Part shown: in pieces, positions 45,503 through 53,365 of the stretch
Layout of the letters: every line of letters starts with the position of its first letter
How positions within the stretch are numbered: the first letter of the stretch is position 1
Notes under the pieces: model-generated
Seen by the model: only the letters and a program-made list of their open reading frames with translations
The model's database searches: none
What the model was told of the DNA's origin: nothing
Translations under genes and position numbers: made by a program
NCBI GenBank assembly: GCA_019694735.1
Contig: JAIBBJ010000098.1
Coordinates: forward strand, 1 to 61,253
DNA: 61,253 nucleotides
Reading direction: 5' to 3'
DNA from: Gemmatimonadaceae bacterium
GTDB taxonomy: Bacteria; Gemmatimonadota; Gemmatimonadetes; Gemmatimonadales; Gemmatimonadaceae

Positions 45503-47176
45503 TCACGCCGCGGGCGGGGGCGGCAGGAGCCCGAGGCGGCTGCGGGCGTAGGCCCGCTCGCGCGTCACCAGCTCGAGGGCCTCGCGGGCCGCGCGCGGCA
45601 GCGGGGGGAGGGCGGGGTCGTACTTGATCGCGTCCAGCGCGCGCGCGCCCGCCGCGGGCACCTTCACGCCCGGGTTCAGCACCCCCGCCGGGTCGAATGC
45701 GGACTTCACCGCCGCGAAGAGCGCCAGCGTCTCCGGCGGCCACACCTGCGGGAGGAGCGGTGTCCGCAGCCGTCCGTCACCGTGCTCGCCGGCCAGCGTC
45801 CCGCCGAGCCGCGCGACGGCCGCGGTCACCTCGGCGAGCACCTGCTCGCAGCGGGAACGCCAGTCGGGCTCGCGCACGTCGGCCAGCACATTGACGTGCG
45901 CGTGCGCGTCACCGGCGTGGCCGAAGATCACGCCGGCGAACCGTGCGCGGTCGAGCGCGGCGCGCACCGCACGCACGTACTCGGCGAAGCGCGCGGGCGG
46001 GACGCAACCGTCCTCCACGAGCTGCAGGCTCTGCAGCGCGGGCGCGAGCGTCGTGAGGATCGGGCTCGCGGCGTGGCGCAGTGCCCACAGCGTCGCCTCC
46101 TCGCCCGCCGAGAGGGCGGTCCGGAGGTGCACGGCGCCGCCGGATTCGCAGCGCTGGCGGATCGCGGCGATCGCCGCGCCGGCCGCGGCCTCGTCCAGGG
46201 CCTCGGCCTCGGTGAGCAGCACCGCCTCGAGCCCGTCCGGCACGGGCAGCGCGCGTCCGCCGCGTCCGGCGACCTCGAGGAAGGTCCGGTCGAGGAGTTC
46301 GACGGCGCTCGCGCCGAGGGCGCCGAGGTCGGCGGCGCTCGTCGCGGCCGCCTCGACCGAGGCGAAGCCGGCGAGGAGGCTGGCGGTCGCGATCGGCAGC
46401 GGCGTGAGGCGCACCTCGACGGCCGTGATGAACGCCAGCGTCCCCTCGCTGCCGATCAGCAGGTCGAGCACGTCCCCGGAGCGCCGGTAGGCCTCGAGCG
46501 CGTAGCCGCTCGACTCCTTGCGCACCCCCTCGTGCCGGAGGAGCCGCACGTCGGCGGCGCGGATCGCCGGTGCGACGTCCCGCGTGAACCGGGCGATCGC
46601 CGGGATGTCGTCGAGCACGGCGCCGCGATGCACCCAGCCGCGCGTGCCGTCGGCGAACACGCACTCGACCCCCTCGATCCACTCGCGGAGCGGGCCGTAG
46701 CGCACGGTGCGCGAGCCGGCGGCGTGCGTCGCGACCATCCCGCCGACGGTCGCGAAGGCGCTGCTCGACGGGTCCACCGGGAAGCTCATGCCGACGGAGT
46801 TCGCCGCCCGCTGGAGGTCGTCGCGGATGACCGCGGCGCCGGCAACGAGGCGTGTGGGCGCGTAGGTGCGGCCGCCGCTCACGCTCGCGCGCTTGCGCCC
46901 CGCCTCGAGCCCGCCGAGCCGGCCGAGGTCCACGATGAGACCGTCGCCCACCGCGCCGCCGGCCATCGAGCTGCCGGCCCCACGCGGGATGAGCGGGACG
47001 CCGCCCTCGGAGGCCCACTGCGCGAGCAGCGCGAGGTCGTCGGCGTCGGCGGGGACCGCCACGCCGCGCGGCATCACGCGGGCGACGCCGGCGGCCTCGC
47101 TGTACACCGCGCGCGCGTCCGCGTCATCGCGGCACTCGCCGCGGAAGGCGAGCGGGAGGCGCGGCAGCGCGGTCAC
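45503..47176 (-). CDS. FAD-linked oxidase, GlcD/D-lactate dehydrogenase-like
   Basis: A 557-residue flavoenzyme of the FAD-binding type 4 (PCMH) group that oxidises a 2-hydroxyacid, most likely D-lactate or glycolate. The FAD domain shows GVPLIPRGAGSSMAGGAVGDGLIVDLGRLGG, NSVGMSFPVDPSSSAFATVGGMVATHAAGSRT and DLLIGSEGTLAFITAVEVRLTPLP. The C-terminal substrate domain has GVIFGHAGDAHAHVNVLAD and TLAGEHGDGRLR, the His residues being the expected metal or catalytic ligands. No Fe-S domain is fused, unlike long D-lactate dehydrogenases. GTG 47176 begins 5 bases after the preceding synthase stop. Glycolate oxidation would be useful beside a form II RuBisCO, but the gene is 37 kb away and specificity is not determined. 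Confidence 0.85.
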   Translation of the reverse strand: MTALPRLPLAFRGECRDDADARAVYSEAAGVARVMPRGVAVPADADDLALLAQWASEGGVPLIPRGAGSSMAGGAVGDGLIVDLGRLGGLEAGRKRASVSGGRTYAPTRLVAGAAVIRDDLQRAANSVGMSFPVDPSSSAFATVGGMVATHAAGSRTVRYGPLREWIEGVECVFADGTRGWVHRGAVLDDIPAIARFTRDVAPAIRAADVRLLRHEGVRKESSGYALEAYRRSGDVLDLLIGSEGTLAFITAVEVRLTPLPIATASLLAGFASVEAAATSAADLGALGASAVELLDRTFLEVAGRGGRALPVPDGLEAVLLTEAEALDEAAAGAAIAAIRQRCESGGAVHLRTALSAGEEATLWALRHAASPILTTLAPALQSLQLVEDGCVPPARFAEYVRAVRAALDRARFAGVIFGHAGDAHAHVNVLADVREPDWRSRCEQVLAEVTAAVARLGGTLAGEHGDGRLRTPLLPQVWPPETLALFAAVKSAFDPAGVLNPGVKVPAAGARALDAIKYDPALPPLPRAAREALELVTRERAYARSRLGLLPPPPAA

Positions 47177-47180
47177 GGCC

Positions 47181-48257
47181 TCATCCGACCGTCGCGAGCG
47201 TGAAGGGCCGCGCCTGGACGCGGTGCACCAGCCAGCGGAGCGCGGTGTTGCTGCCGAGCGCCGCGACACCGGCGATCATGAGCGCCTTCACCTCGCGGCG
47301 CGAGATCTTCACCTGGCCGCCGACCTGCAGCATCGCCCGCGAGCCCGAGAGGTCGCGCAGCGTGGCGTAGGCGAAGAGGAGCGGCAGCACACAGAAGGCG
47401 CGGATCCGGAACGCGCGCCGCGGGATCATCAGCGTGTACTCGAGCGCGTCGTCGAGGTCCTGCCGGGCGAGGTCGATGAAGTGCGCGACGGCCTTGTGGT
47501 TGTGCTCCACGTGGTCGGGCGAGAGCAGCGTCTCGTGCCCGCTCCCGTGCCGGGCGAGGTCCTGCGCCGGGATGTAGATCGAGTTCTCGTGCTGCGCGTC
47601 CCAGGCGATGTCCTTCAGGATGTTCACCGTCTGCAGCGCCTCGCCGAACGCCTGGCACTTCACGAGCAGCCGGTCGTACTCGGCGCGGCCGATGGCGGGC
47701 GCGTGCTCGTGCCAGAGCTCGGTGAGCATGAAGCCCACGGTGCCGGCGACGTAGTAGCAGTACTCCCTGTACTCGGCGAGCGTCTGGATGCGGATGCCGT
47801 GCGGATAGGTGCGCACGAACTTCGCCATCCCGACGCCCATCTCGCGCACCCAGTGCGCCACGCGCTCGCGCGTGCGCGGCGGAAGCGTGCGGAACCGCAC
47901 GAGCACGAGGTCGGTGTGCCGCACGAGCGCGAGGTGGGCCGGGTCGCCCTGCAGCGCGGCCGCCTCGGTCGGGAACGCCTCGGCGGCGTCGCGGTCGTCG
48001 AGCGTGCGGAGGAATCGTTCGAGGAGCTCGGCGCGCCGCGCCGGCGGGGTGGTGTTGTCGTCCTCGATCGTGTCGGCGATGCGGCAGAGCAGGTACGCGA
48101 CGTTCACCGCGGCGCCGAGCGTGCCGGGGAGGAAGCGGATGCTGATGGCGAAGGTGCGGGAGACCTCGGGGAGGATCCCGACCGAGAAGCGCGCCGCCTC
48201 GCGGATCCGTTCCGGCGGGTCGGCGGCGGGCTGGTAGGGGGCCATCGCGTCGGGCAC
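47181..48257 (-). CDS. Squalene/phytoene synthase family protein
   Basis: Head-to-head prenyl transferase of the trans-isoprenyl diphosphate synthase class, 358 residues. The first Asp-rich motif is LLCRIADTIEDD and the second region is ALQTVNILKDIAWD, with SRTFAISIRFLPGTL near the N-terminus and YCYYVAGTVGFMLTELW between them. These are the family's diphosphate-Mg binding motifs. The NILKDIAWD variant and the C-terminal hydrophobic segment lean toward a squalene (FDFT-like) synthase, but phytoene synthase cannot be excluded. No other carotenoid or hopanoid gene is adjacent. The GTG start at 48257 is 6 bases after TAGCTT (with TTGTAA 17 bases further up), a leaderless arrangement. Confidence 0.87.
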   Translation of the reverse strand: MPDAMAPYQPAADPPERIREAARFSVGILPEVSRTFAISIRFLPGTLGAAVNVAYLLCRIADTIEDDNTTPPARRAELLERFLRTLDDRDAAEAFPTEAAALQGDPAHLALVRHTDLVLVRFRTLPPRTRERVAHWVREMGVGMAKFVRTYPHGIRIQTLAEYREYCYYVAGTVGFMLTELWHEHAPAIGRAEYDRLLVKCQAFGEALQTVNILKDIAWDAQHENSIYIPAQDLARHGSGHETLLSPDHVEHNHKAVAHFIDLARQDLDDALEYTLMIPRRAFRIRAFCVLPLLFAYATLRDLSGSRAMLQVGGQVKISRREVKALMIAGVAALGSNTALRWLVHRVQARPFTLATVG

Positions 48258-48263
48258 GGCGGA

Positions 48264-48292
48264 AAGCTAGGGATGACGGGGCGGCGTTACAA
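48264..48292 (-). promoter_or_regulatory. Promoter of the squalene/phytoene synthase gene
   Basis: On the minus strand TTGTAA, 17 bases, TAGCTT (48269-48264), then TCCGCC and the GTG start. One of the few TAnnTT sites here with a convincing -35 hexamer. Confidence 0.55.
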
Positions 48293-48306
48293 TCGGCCGC
48301 CCGCCG

Positions 48307-49098
48307 TCAGCGCCCCCCGAGCAGGAGCGAATCCACCAGCCCGCGCTTCTTCGGCTCGCTGAACTCGAGCCGGTCGAGCACCTGCTCCACCGCCAGCTGC
48401 ATCCGGCCGGCGTCGTTGCGGTAGGCCCCGCGCGCGACGACGCCGGGAACGATCGCCGCGACCACGCCGACGCCGATCGCGACGGGCGCGATGACGCTCA
48501 GTGCCGTCAGCACGCCGCCGAGGGCCACGCCGCCGACGAGGCCGCCGACGCCCGTGCGCAGCGCGTTGGCGCGCTTGCGCGCGAGGGTCGCCTCGATCCG
48601 CACGTGGACCCGCCCCGGCTCCACCTGCACCACCGAGAGGCTCACCTCGTCGGCCTTGTCGAGCACGAGCGCGCGCCCGCTGAACCCCGCCGCGACGCCG
48701 GCCATCGCGCCGGCGAGGCCACGACGCGGGCCCCAGACGATGCGGTCAGGGAAGCGGCGCAGCACGACGAGGTTCTCGCCCGACTGGAAGTCCTGCTCGA
48801 CGCGCTCCAGCACCGCGCGCGCCTCGCCCGGCACCACGCGCGAGGCGGCGAAGCCGGCCGGTCCCGCGACGGCCGCCGCGAAGCCGCGCTCCTCGGGGAG
48901 CGTCACCCGCATCCGCTCCTCCGCGAGCGCCTGCTTCACCGCGACCGGCGAGATCCCCACCTCCTTCGCGAGGGCGAGGAGGTCGGCCTCGCTCATCGTC
49001 TCGGGCACGTCAGCGCTCGCCGCGTGCAGCTCGGCCGCGCGGAGCAGCACGCGCTCGAGCGCCGCGCGCGGGAGGATCGGGGCCGGCTCGTTCGCCAT
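48307..49098 (-). CDS. Unrecognised protein with two C-terminal hydrophobic segments
   Basis: A 263-residue protein I do not recognise. Residues about 36-62 (SEADLLALAKEVGISPVAVKQALAEE) look like a small helix-turn-helix or DUF-type helical motif. The middle is a mixed alpha/beta domain (VVLRRFPDRIVWGPRRG, SLSVVQVEPGRVHVRIEATLARKRA). Two adjacent hydrophobic stretches (VGGLVGGVALGGVLTALSVI and IGVGVVAAIVPGVVARGA, about 185-225) suggest membrane association, followed by a helical tail. The ATG at 49098 abuts the stop of the upstream lipoprotein gene (one base apart), so they are probably co-translated. Confidence 0.7.
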   Translation of the reverse strand: MANEPAPILPRAALERVLLRAAELHAASADVPETMSEADLLALAKEVGISPVAVKQALAEERMRVTLPEERGFAAAVAGPAGFAASRVVPGEARAVLERVEQDFQSGENLVVLRRFPDRIVWGPRRGLAGAMAGVAAGFSGRALVLDKADEVSLSVVQVEPGRVHVRIEATLARKRANALRTGVGGLVGGVALGGVLTALSVIAPVAIGVGVVAAIVPGVVARGAYRNDAGRMQLAVEQVLDRLEFSEPKKRGLVDSLLLGGR

Positions 49099-49099
49099 C

Positions 49100-50233
49100 T
49101 CAGATCCCCGTGAAGGCCAGGTCGATCTGCCGCTGCATGGACGCGACCATCTCGGCCGGCATGGGGAACGCGGCCGCGAGCGCCTCAAGCGCAGTCCCGG
49201 TGCCCACGGGCCTGCCGGCCTGCGCGAGGTACCAGCGTGCGTACCGCTCGCCGAGCGCCGCATCCACCTTGGCGACCAGGAGCGCACCGCCGCGCACCAG
49301 CGCGGTGGCCATCAGCTTCGCGCCCATCCCCTCGCGCTGCTGGGCCGGCGTCAGGTGGTCGTTCACCGCGACGGCCGCCACCGGGCTCGCGGCCTCGTGG
49401 ACGAACGTGAAGAGCGCGACCTCCGCCGAGTCGGGGCTCGCGGGCCAGGCCACCGCGTACTGGCTGAGCGAGCGACCCGCCGGCACCGCGCGCCCCTCGC
49501 CGCCCAGCGCCCGCACGAGGAGGAGGTCGCCGTTGGTCTGCTGCGTGTGGTTGAGGTAGGGCTGCAGCGCCGGCCGCCAGCGCGACTGCCAGAGCGAGTC
49601 GAACGCGGCGAAGCCGGCCGTGCGGGCGCGCTGCTCCTCGAGCCACCACGCGTGGTGGAAGCGCGCCTGCTCGTCGGCGAGCACGCGCACGAAGCGCAGC
49701 GCGAACTCGCGGTCCTCCTTCCGCGGGAACTGCTCGGCGAGCACGGCGATCACCTGCTGCACGTCGCGGTTCGACGCCTGGCGCGGGTCGCCCTCCGCCT
49801 TGCGGAAGTACTCGAACGCCTGCTGCATCTCGGGCCACGAGCCGAAGTAGAGTGCGAGGAACTGCGCGCCCTCGAGCACCGGCCGCTGGCGCAGCGACGC
49901 CTGGAGCTGGGACCGCGCCGAGTCGAGGGCGGAGTAGACGCCGCGCCGGTTCTTCTCGATGGTGACATGCTGGGCGTAGTCGCGCGCGAAGAGCGGCACC
50001 GTCGCGGTATCGGTCATCAGCAGGGCGAAACCATGGAGCCAGAGGTCCACGTGCTCCCGCGACTTGACCGGCCACTGCGGGCCGCGCGCGATCGGCCGGA
50101 GCGGCTCGGCCCGCGTCTGCGGGCCGGCGCAGCCGGCGGTGAGGAGCGAGGTGACGAGGGCGGCGGCGAGTCCCGCGCGCCGCGTGGCGGCGCGCGTCAG
50201 GCCTTCCGGCCGCAGGTGACGCAGAACTTCCAT
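49100..50233 (-). CDS. Unrecognised lipoprotein
   Basis: A 377-residue predicted lipoprotein: basic n-region, hydrophobic stretch and lipobox LLTAGC (RRAGLAAALVTSLLTAGCAG). The mature part contains HGFALLMTDTATVPLFARDY, a helical middle, LADEQARFHHAWWLEEQRAR, and FVHEAASPVAAVAVNDHLTPAQ. The HEAASPV block faintly recalls an HExxH-like metalloprotease helix but lacks the second His, so no activity is claimed. ATG 50233 overlaps the end of the upstream zinc-ribbon gene by 37 bases; an earlier in-frame start would overlap more. The gene is co-directional and nearly contiguous with its neighbours from 51893 down to 48307. Confidence 0.75.
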   Translation of the reverse strand: MEVLRHLRPEGLTRAATRRAGLAAALVTSLLTAGCAGPQTRAEPLRPIARGPQWPVKSREHVDLWLHGFALLMTDTATVPLFARDYAQHVTIEKNRRGVYSALDSARSQLQASLRQRPVLEGAQFLALYFGSWPEMQQAFEYFRKAEGDPRQASNRDVQQVIAVLAEQFPRKEDREFALRFVRVLADEQARFHHAWWLEEQRARTAGFAAFDSLWQSRWRPALQPYLNHTQQTNGDLLLVRALGGEGRAVPAGRSLSQYAVAWPASPDSAEVALFTFVHEAASPVAAVAVNDHLTPAQQREGMGAKLMATALVRGGALLVAKVDAALGERYARWYLAQAGRPVGTGTALEALAAAFPMPAEMVASMQRQIDLAFTGI

Positions 50234-51030
50234 CCCGATTCGATCTCCGCGCTGCACCCGGGGCAGCGTCTCACGAGGAGGTTCTGCCCGCAGGCGGGGC
50301 AGAACTTGACCGCGCGCCCCGAGGGGAGCGCCTCCGCACAGTACGGGCAGCCGCCGTCGCCGGTGACGGCGGCCACATGCGTCGCGTCCGCGGCCGTGGT
50401 CCCCGCATACGCGTCGTACGCCTCTTGTAGCGCGCCGTCGGGACGGGGTTCCGTGGGACCGTCATCGGCGGCTGGCGCCGCGGGCCGGCCGCCGGCCGAG
50501 ACCGCCGGCGAGGCGCGCGGCTCGGTCGGGGTGGCGCCCGCGGGCCGTCCGGCGCCGGAGGGCCGCGGCGCCGCCGCGCTCGGCCGTGCGGCGGGCGCGG
50601 CGCCACTCGGCCGGCCGGTGCCCTGCGCAGGCGAGGCCCCGGAGACGCGCTTCACCCCCAGCGGCGTCGGCGGCGTGAGGTCGATCGCCGTGTCACCCGC
50701 GAGCACCTCGGCGGCGGCGGCGGACGAGAGCCGCACCTTCGACTGCGCGTAGGTGCGCACCGCCTGCAGGTCCGGGTTCGTGGACACGAGCTCGGCCTTG
50801 AGGTCGTCCTGCATCAGGTCGTCGCCGTACATCCGGTCGCCCTCCCCGGAGACGAGACGCGTGAGCGCGTGCAGGTAGTCCTCGAGCGTGTCGAGCGCGC
50901 CGTCGCGCCGCGCCGCCGCGTAGGGGGCGAGCGTCTCGAGGATCTCGCCCACCGTCACCGGACGTTCGAGCGCGCCCTGCGCCTGCGCGGCGAGGACGAT
51001 GCGGCGGAAGAGGAGGTCGAAGGCGTCCAT
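50197..51030 (-). CDS. Double zinc-ribbon protein
   Basis: A 277-residue protein in three parts. The N-terminal helical domain (about 1-105; FDLLFRRIVLAAQAQGALERPVTVGEIL, YGDDLMQDDLKAEL) is followed by a Pro/Ala-rich linker (about 120-215). The C-terminus carries two zinc ribbons: CPYC...CPAC and CPGC...CVTC. Such C-terminal double zinc ribbons mediate protein or nucleic acid contacts; the N-terminal domain is not recognised. ATG 51030 is directly followed upstream by the RNase H stop (adjacent bases), indicating one transcriptional unit. Function is unknown. Confidence 0.8.
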   Translation of the reverse strand: MDAFDLLFRRIVLAAQAQGALERPVTVGEILETLAPYAAARRDGALDTLEDYLHALTRLVSGEGDRMYGDDLMQDDLKAELVSTNPDLQAVRTYAQSKVRLSSAAAAEVLAGDTAIDLTPPTPLGVKRVSGASPAQGTGRPSGAAPAARPSAAAPRPSGAGRPAGATPTEPRASPAVSAGGRPAAPAADDGPTEPRPDGALQEAYDAYAGTTAADATHVAAVTGDGGCPYCAEALPSGRAVKFCPACGQNLLVRRCPGCSAEIESGWKFCVTCGRKA

Positions 51031-51675
51031 TCAGCTCCCGGAGGCGGCGCCCGAACGCGTCGGCACGCGCGGCAAAGATGCCGAGGGCGTGAACGCCTCG
51101 CCATCGGGGAACGGCGCGACCTCGCCCTTCGCGCCCCCCTTGGCGCGGCGCGCGGCGAGCCAGGCCTCGAACCCCGAGGGCACCAGCCCGCCCGACTGCG
51201 TCTGCTCGGTGGCGGCCTTCACCGCGAGATCGTTGGCGTACTCGTTCTGCGGATGGCCGGCATGCCCCTTCACCCACTGCCACGAGGCCTCGTGGCCGTG
51301 CACCGAGGCGATCGCGTCGAACCAGAGCGGGAGGTTCTCGATCGCGCCGGTCTTGCGCGTCCAGCCATTGCGCGCCCAGCCGAACACCCAGCCGGTCATC
51401 CCGTCCACGATGTAGCGGGAGTCGGTGGTGAAGCGCACGCTGAAGCGGCCGTCCTTCGCGCCGAGCGCGCGGAACGCCTCGGTGACGGAGCGCAGCGCCA
51501 TGCGGTTGTTGGTCGTCGCCGGCTCGCTGATCCAGAGGTCGCGCCGCGTGATGCGGCCGTCGGCGTGGCGCCACTCGATCAGCACGCCCGCGCCGCCGGG
51601 ATTGGCGCCCTCCTTGCCGTTGCCGAGGCAGGACTCGTCGGCGTACACCGCGACCAGCGGGTGGCGCGCGCTCAT
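51031..51675 (-). CDS. rnhA: Ribonuclease HI family protein with rearranged active-site carboxylates
   Basis: RNase HI fold, 214 residues, expected to cut RNA in RNA-DNA hybrids. The family frame is clear: VYADESCLGN, TTNNRMALRSV, FTTDSRYIVDGMTGWVFGW, RNGWTRKTGAIENLPLWF and WQWVKGHAGHPQNEYANDLA. Compared with E. coli RNase HI, Asp10 and Asp70 are kept (Asp13, Asp85), but Glu48 is Ala60 and Asp134 is Asn148. A new Glu14 follows Asp13 (DES instead of DGS), and a 4-residue insertion follows CLGN. I recall DESCLGN-type homologues in other phyla, so this looks like a real subgroup. The C-terminal 55 residues are a low-complexity extension. The start overlaps the preceding small gene (ATGA). Confidence 0.85.
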   Translation of the reverse strand: MSARHPLVAVYADESCLGNGKEGANPGGAGVLIEWRHADGRITRRDLWISEPATTNNRMALRSVTEAFRALGAKDGRFSVRFTTDSRYIVDGMTGWVFGWARNGWTRKTGAIENLPLWFDAIASVHGHEASWQWVKGHAGHPQNEYANDLAVKAATEQTQSGGLVPSGFEAWLAARRAKGGAKGEVAPFPDGEAFTPSASLPRVPTRSGAASGS

Positions 51676-51893
51676 CGGGGCACCACGTCGAGCGCGTCCA
51701 CCTCATCGAGGCGGATCGTGAGTCTGGCGCCCGTGGTCGGGTGGCGCGCCAGGATCGCCTCGGCGCGGTCCACCGTGACGAGGCGCTCGGGGATGACGAT
51801 GAACTCCGTGCCGCGGCGGAGGATGGCGACACGGCGCGCGTCCACGATGGCGCGCTCGAGCGCGTCGTACTGCCGGACCGTCAACTGGCCCAC
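51672..51893 (-). CDS. Small unrecognised protein coupled to rnhA (73 aa)
   Basis: A 73-residue protein lying between an M20 peptidase and the RNase HI gene. The sequence QLTVRQYDALERAIVDARRVAI, then RRGTEFIVIPERLVTVDRAE and TTGARLTIRLDEVDALDVV, suggests a small beta-rich domain with an N-terminal helix. It overlaps the M20 stop by 13 bases at GTG 51893 (TTG 51884 is an alternative sharing the M20 stop), and its own stop overlaps the rnhA start (ATGA). The two overlaps argue that it is a real translated gene; its function is unknown. Confidence 0.6.
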   Translation of the reverse strand: MGQLTVRQYDALERAIVDARRVAILRRGTEFIVIPERLVTVDRAEAILARHPTTGARLTIRLDEVDALDVVPR

Positions 51894-53056
51894 GCGGTGG
51901 CTCCGGAGCCGCACCAGGCGGCGATGGTGTGGGCGAGGATCGCCGTTGCGCGGTCGATCTCGGCTTCGGGCACCCACTCCTCGGCGGCGTGCGCGAGCGC
52001 GATGTCACCGGGGCCGAAGCAGACGGCGGGGATCCCCGCGGCCGTGAGGAGCGCGGCGTCGGTCCAGCACGAGAGCCCTTCGAGGGGCGCTGACCAGCCC
52101 TCGGCCGCGCACGCCGCCCCGAGGGCCTGCACGAGGGGATGGTCCACGGCGACGTCATTCGGGTCCTGCACGAGGCCCGGCACGACGCGGGCGCGGAGGC
52201 CGGGCGCGCCCGCCGCGGCGCGCCGCACCGCCGACTCCACCTCGGCCACGAAGTCCGCGCCGCGCTCGCCGGGCAGGGTGCGCCGTTCGAGCGAGACGGT
52301 GCAGCGGTCCGGGTAGGTCGAGAGGCCGATCCCGCCGCTGATCGTGCCGGCGTGCAGCGACGCGTGCCCGAGCAGCGGGTGCGTGCGCGCGGCCAGGGTC
52401 TCCCGCTGGAAGTGATCGAGCTCGGTGAGCACGTGCGCGGCATGCGTGATGGCGTCCACGCCCACGTCGTAGCGCGAGCCGTGGGCGGCGCGCCCCTCGA
52501 CCACGACCTCCGCCCAGGCGAAGCCGCGGTGCGCGGGGCAGATCGCGAGGCGCGTCGGCTCGGTGACGATCGCGGCATCGGCCCTCAGGCCCGATGCGAG
52601 GAGTGCGCGCGTGCCGAGCGAGGCGTACTCCTCGTCGGCGACGGCGGCGAGGATGACCTCGCCCTCGAGCCCGGCGTCGAGTGCGCGTACGGAGGCGGCG
52701 CACATCGCCGCGATGCCACCCTTCATGTCGGCGCTGCCGCGGCCGTGGAGCCGGCCGTCGCGCGACTCGGGGCTGAAGGGCGCGTGGGTCATGCCCTCGA
52801 CGCCGACCGTGTCGAGGTGGCCGTTGAGGAGCAGCGTGCGCGCCCCGGCGCGGCCGGCGCGCGCCACGACGTTCGGACGCCCCGGTGCGGCATCGGCGAT
52901 CTCCACCGCGAAGCCCCACTCGCGCAGCGTCGCGGCGAGCAGGTCCGCGACGGCGCGCTCCCCGGGCGCGCCCGGGGCGAGCGACGGGTTGCGGGAATCG
53001 GTGGCGACGAGCGCGCGCGTGAGCGCGAGGGCGTCGCCGCGGGGGATCGCGGGCAC
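51881..53056 (-). CDS. M20 family metallopeptidase (ArgE/DapE-like deacylase)
   Basis: A 391-residue di-zinc deacylase or peptidase. Motifs: LLLNGHLDTVG (metal His and Asp), GRGSADMKGGIAAM (bridging Asp), AAVADEEYASLGT (catalytic Glu and metal Glu), ICPAHRGFAWAEVVVEGRAAHGS with the dimerisation-domain His, and CWTDAALLTAAGIPAVCFGPG. The last metal His appears to be in LAHAAEEWVP. This pattern fits the ArgE/DapE/succinyl-diaminopimelate desuccinylase branch; the exact substrate is unresolved. GTG 53056 is preferred because the longer open frame runs back through a 15-bp terminator hairpin. It heads a tightly packed minus-strand set with the 73-residue protein and rnhA. Confidence 0.87.
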   Translation of the reverse strand: MPAIPRGDALALTRALVATDSRNPSLAPGAPGERAVADLLAATLREWGFAVEIADAAPGRPNVVARAGRAGARTLLLNGHLDTVGVEGMTHAPFSPESRDGRLHGRGSADMKGGIAAMCAASVRALDAGLEGEVILAAVADEEYASLGTRALLASGLRADAAIVTEPTRLAICPAHRGFAWAEVVVEGRAAHGSRYDVGVDAITHAAHVLTELDHFQRETLAARTHPLLGHASLHAGTISGGIGLSTYPDRCTVSLERRTLPGERGADFVAEVESAVRRAAAGAPGLRARVVPGLVQDPNDVAVDHPLVQALGAACAAEGWSAPLEGLSCWTDAALLTAAGIPAVCFGPGDIALAHAAEEWVPEAEIDRATAILAHTIAAWCGSGATAWAS

Positions 53057-53081
53057 GAGGCGGGGCAGGGGAGGGACGAAG

Positions 53082-53115
53082 CGCGAAGAGCGCACCGAAA
53101 GGTGCGCTCTTCGCG
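53082..53115 (-). terminator. 15-bp hairpin with GAAA loop after the phasin-like gene
   Basis: CGCGAAGAGCGCACC (53082-53096) pairs perfectly with GGTGCGCTCTTCGCG (53101-53115) around the tetraloop GAAA (TTTC in the minus-strand RNA). It lies 24 bases after the phasin-like stop; the following T-tract is weak (CTTCGTCC). Confidence 0.65.
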
Positions 53116-53138
53116 TCGGATGCGGCACCGCTACGGGC

Positions 53139-53365
53139 CTACTTCTTGGGGGCCGGCTTCTTGGCGGCGGGCTTCGCGGCGGGCTTCTTCGCGGCAGGCT
53201 TGGCCGCAGGCTTCGGGGCCGGCTTCGCCGTGGGCTTGGCGGCCGGCTTGGCGGCCGGCTTCGCGGCAGCGGCTGGCGCGGGCTTCGCGGTGGCCGCCGC
53301 TGGCTTCACCGGTGCGGCGGCCGGCTTCGGCGCGAGCGCGATCGCCGCGGCCCCCGGCTTGGGGA
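53139..53365 (-). repeat. Ala/Lys/Pro-coding low-complexity repeat
   Basis: The 3' part of the phasin-like gene is built of degenerate 12-15-base units encoding AAKP/PAAK. Copy number could vary by recombination or slippage. Confidence 0.7.

Noticed and set aside
50197-50233. Frameshift or gene fusion between the zinc-ribbon protein and the lipoprotein
   Set aside because: Both ends are complete (zinc ribbon Cys set intact, lipoprotein signal intact); a 37-base overlap of separate genes explains it.
49100-50233. Zinc metalloprotease call for the lipoprotein from the HEAAS segment
   Set aside because: The second His of HExxH is missing and no third ligand is apparent.
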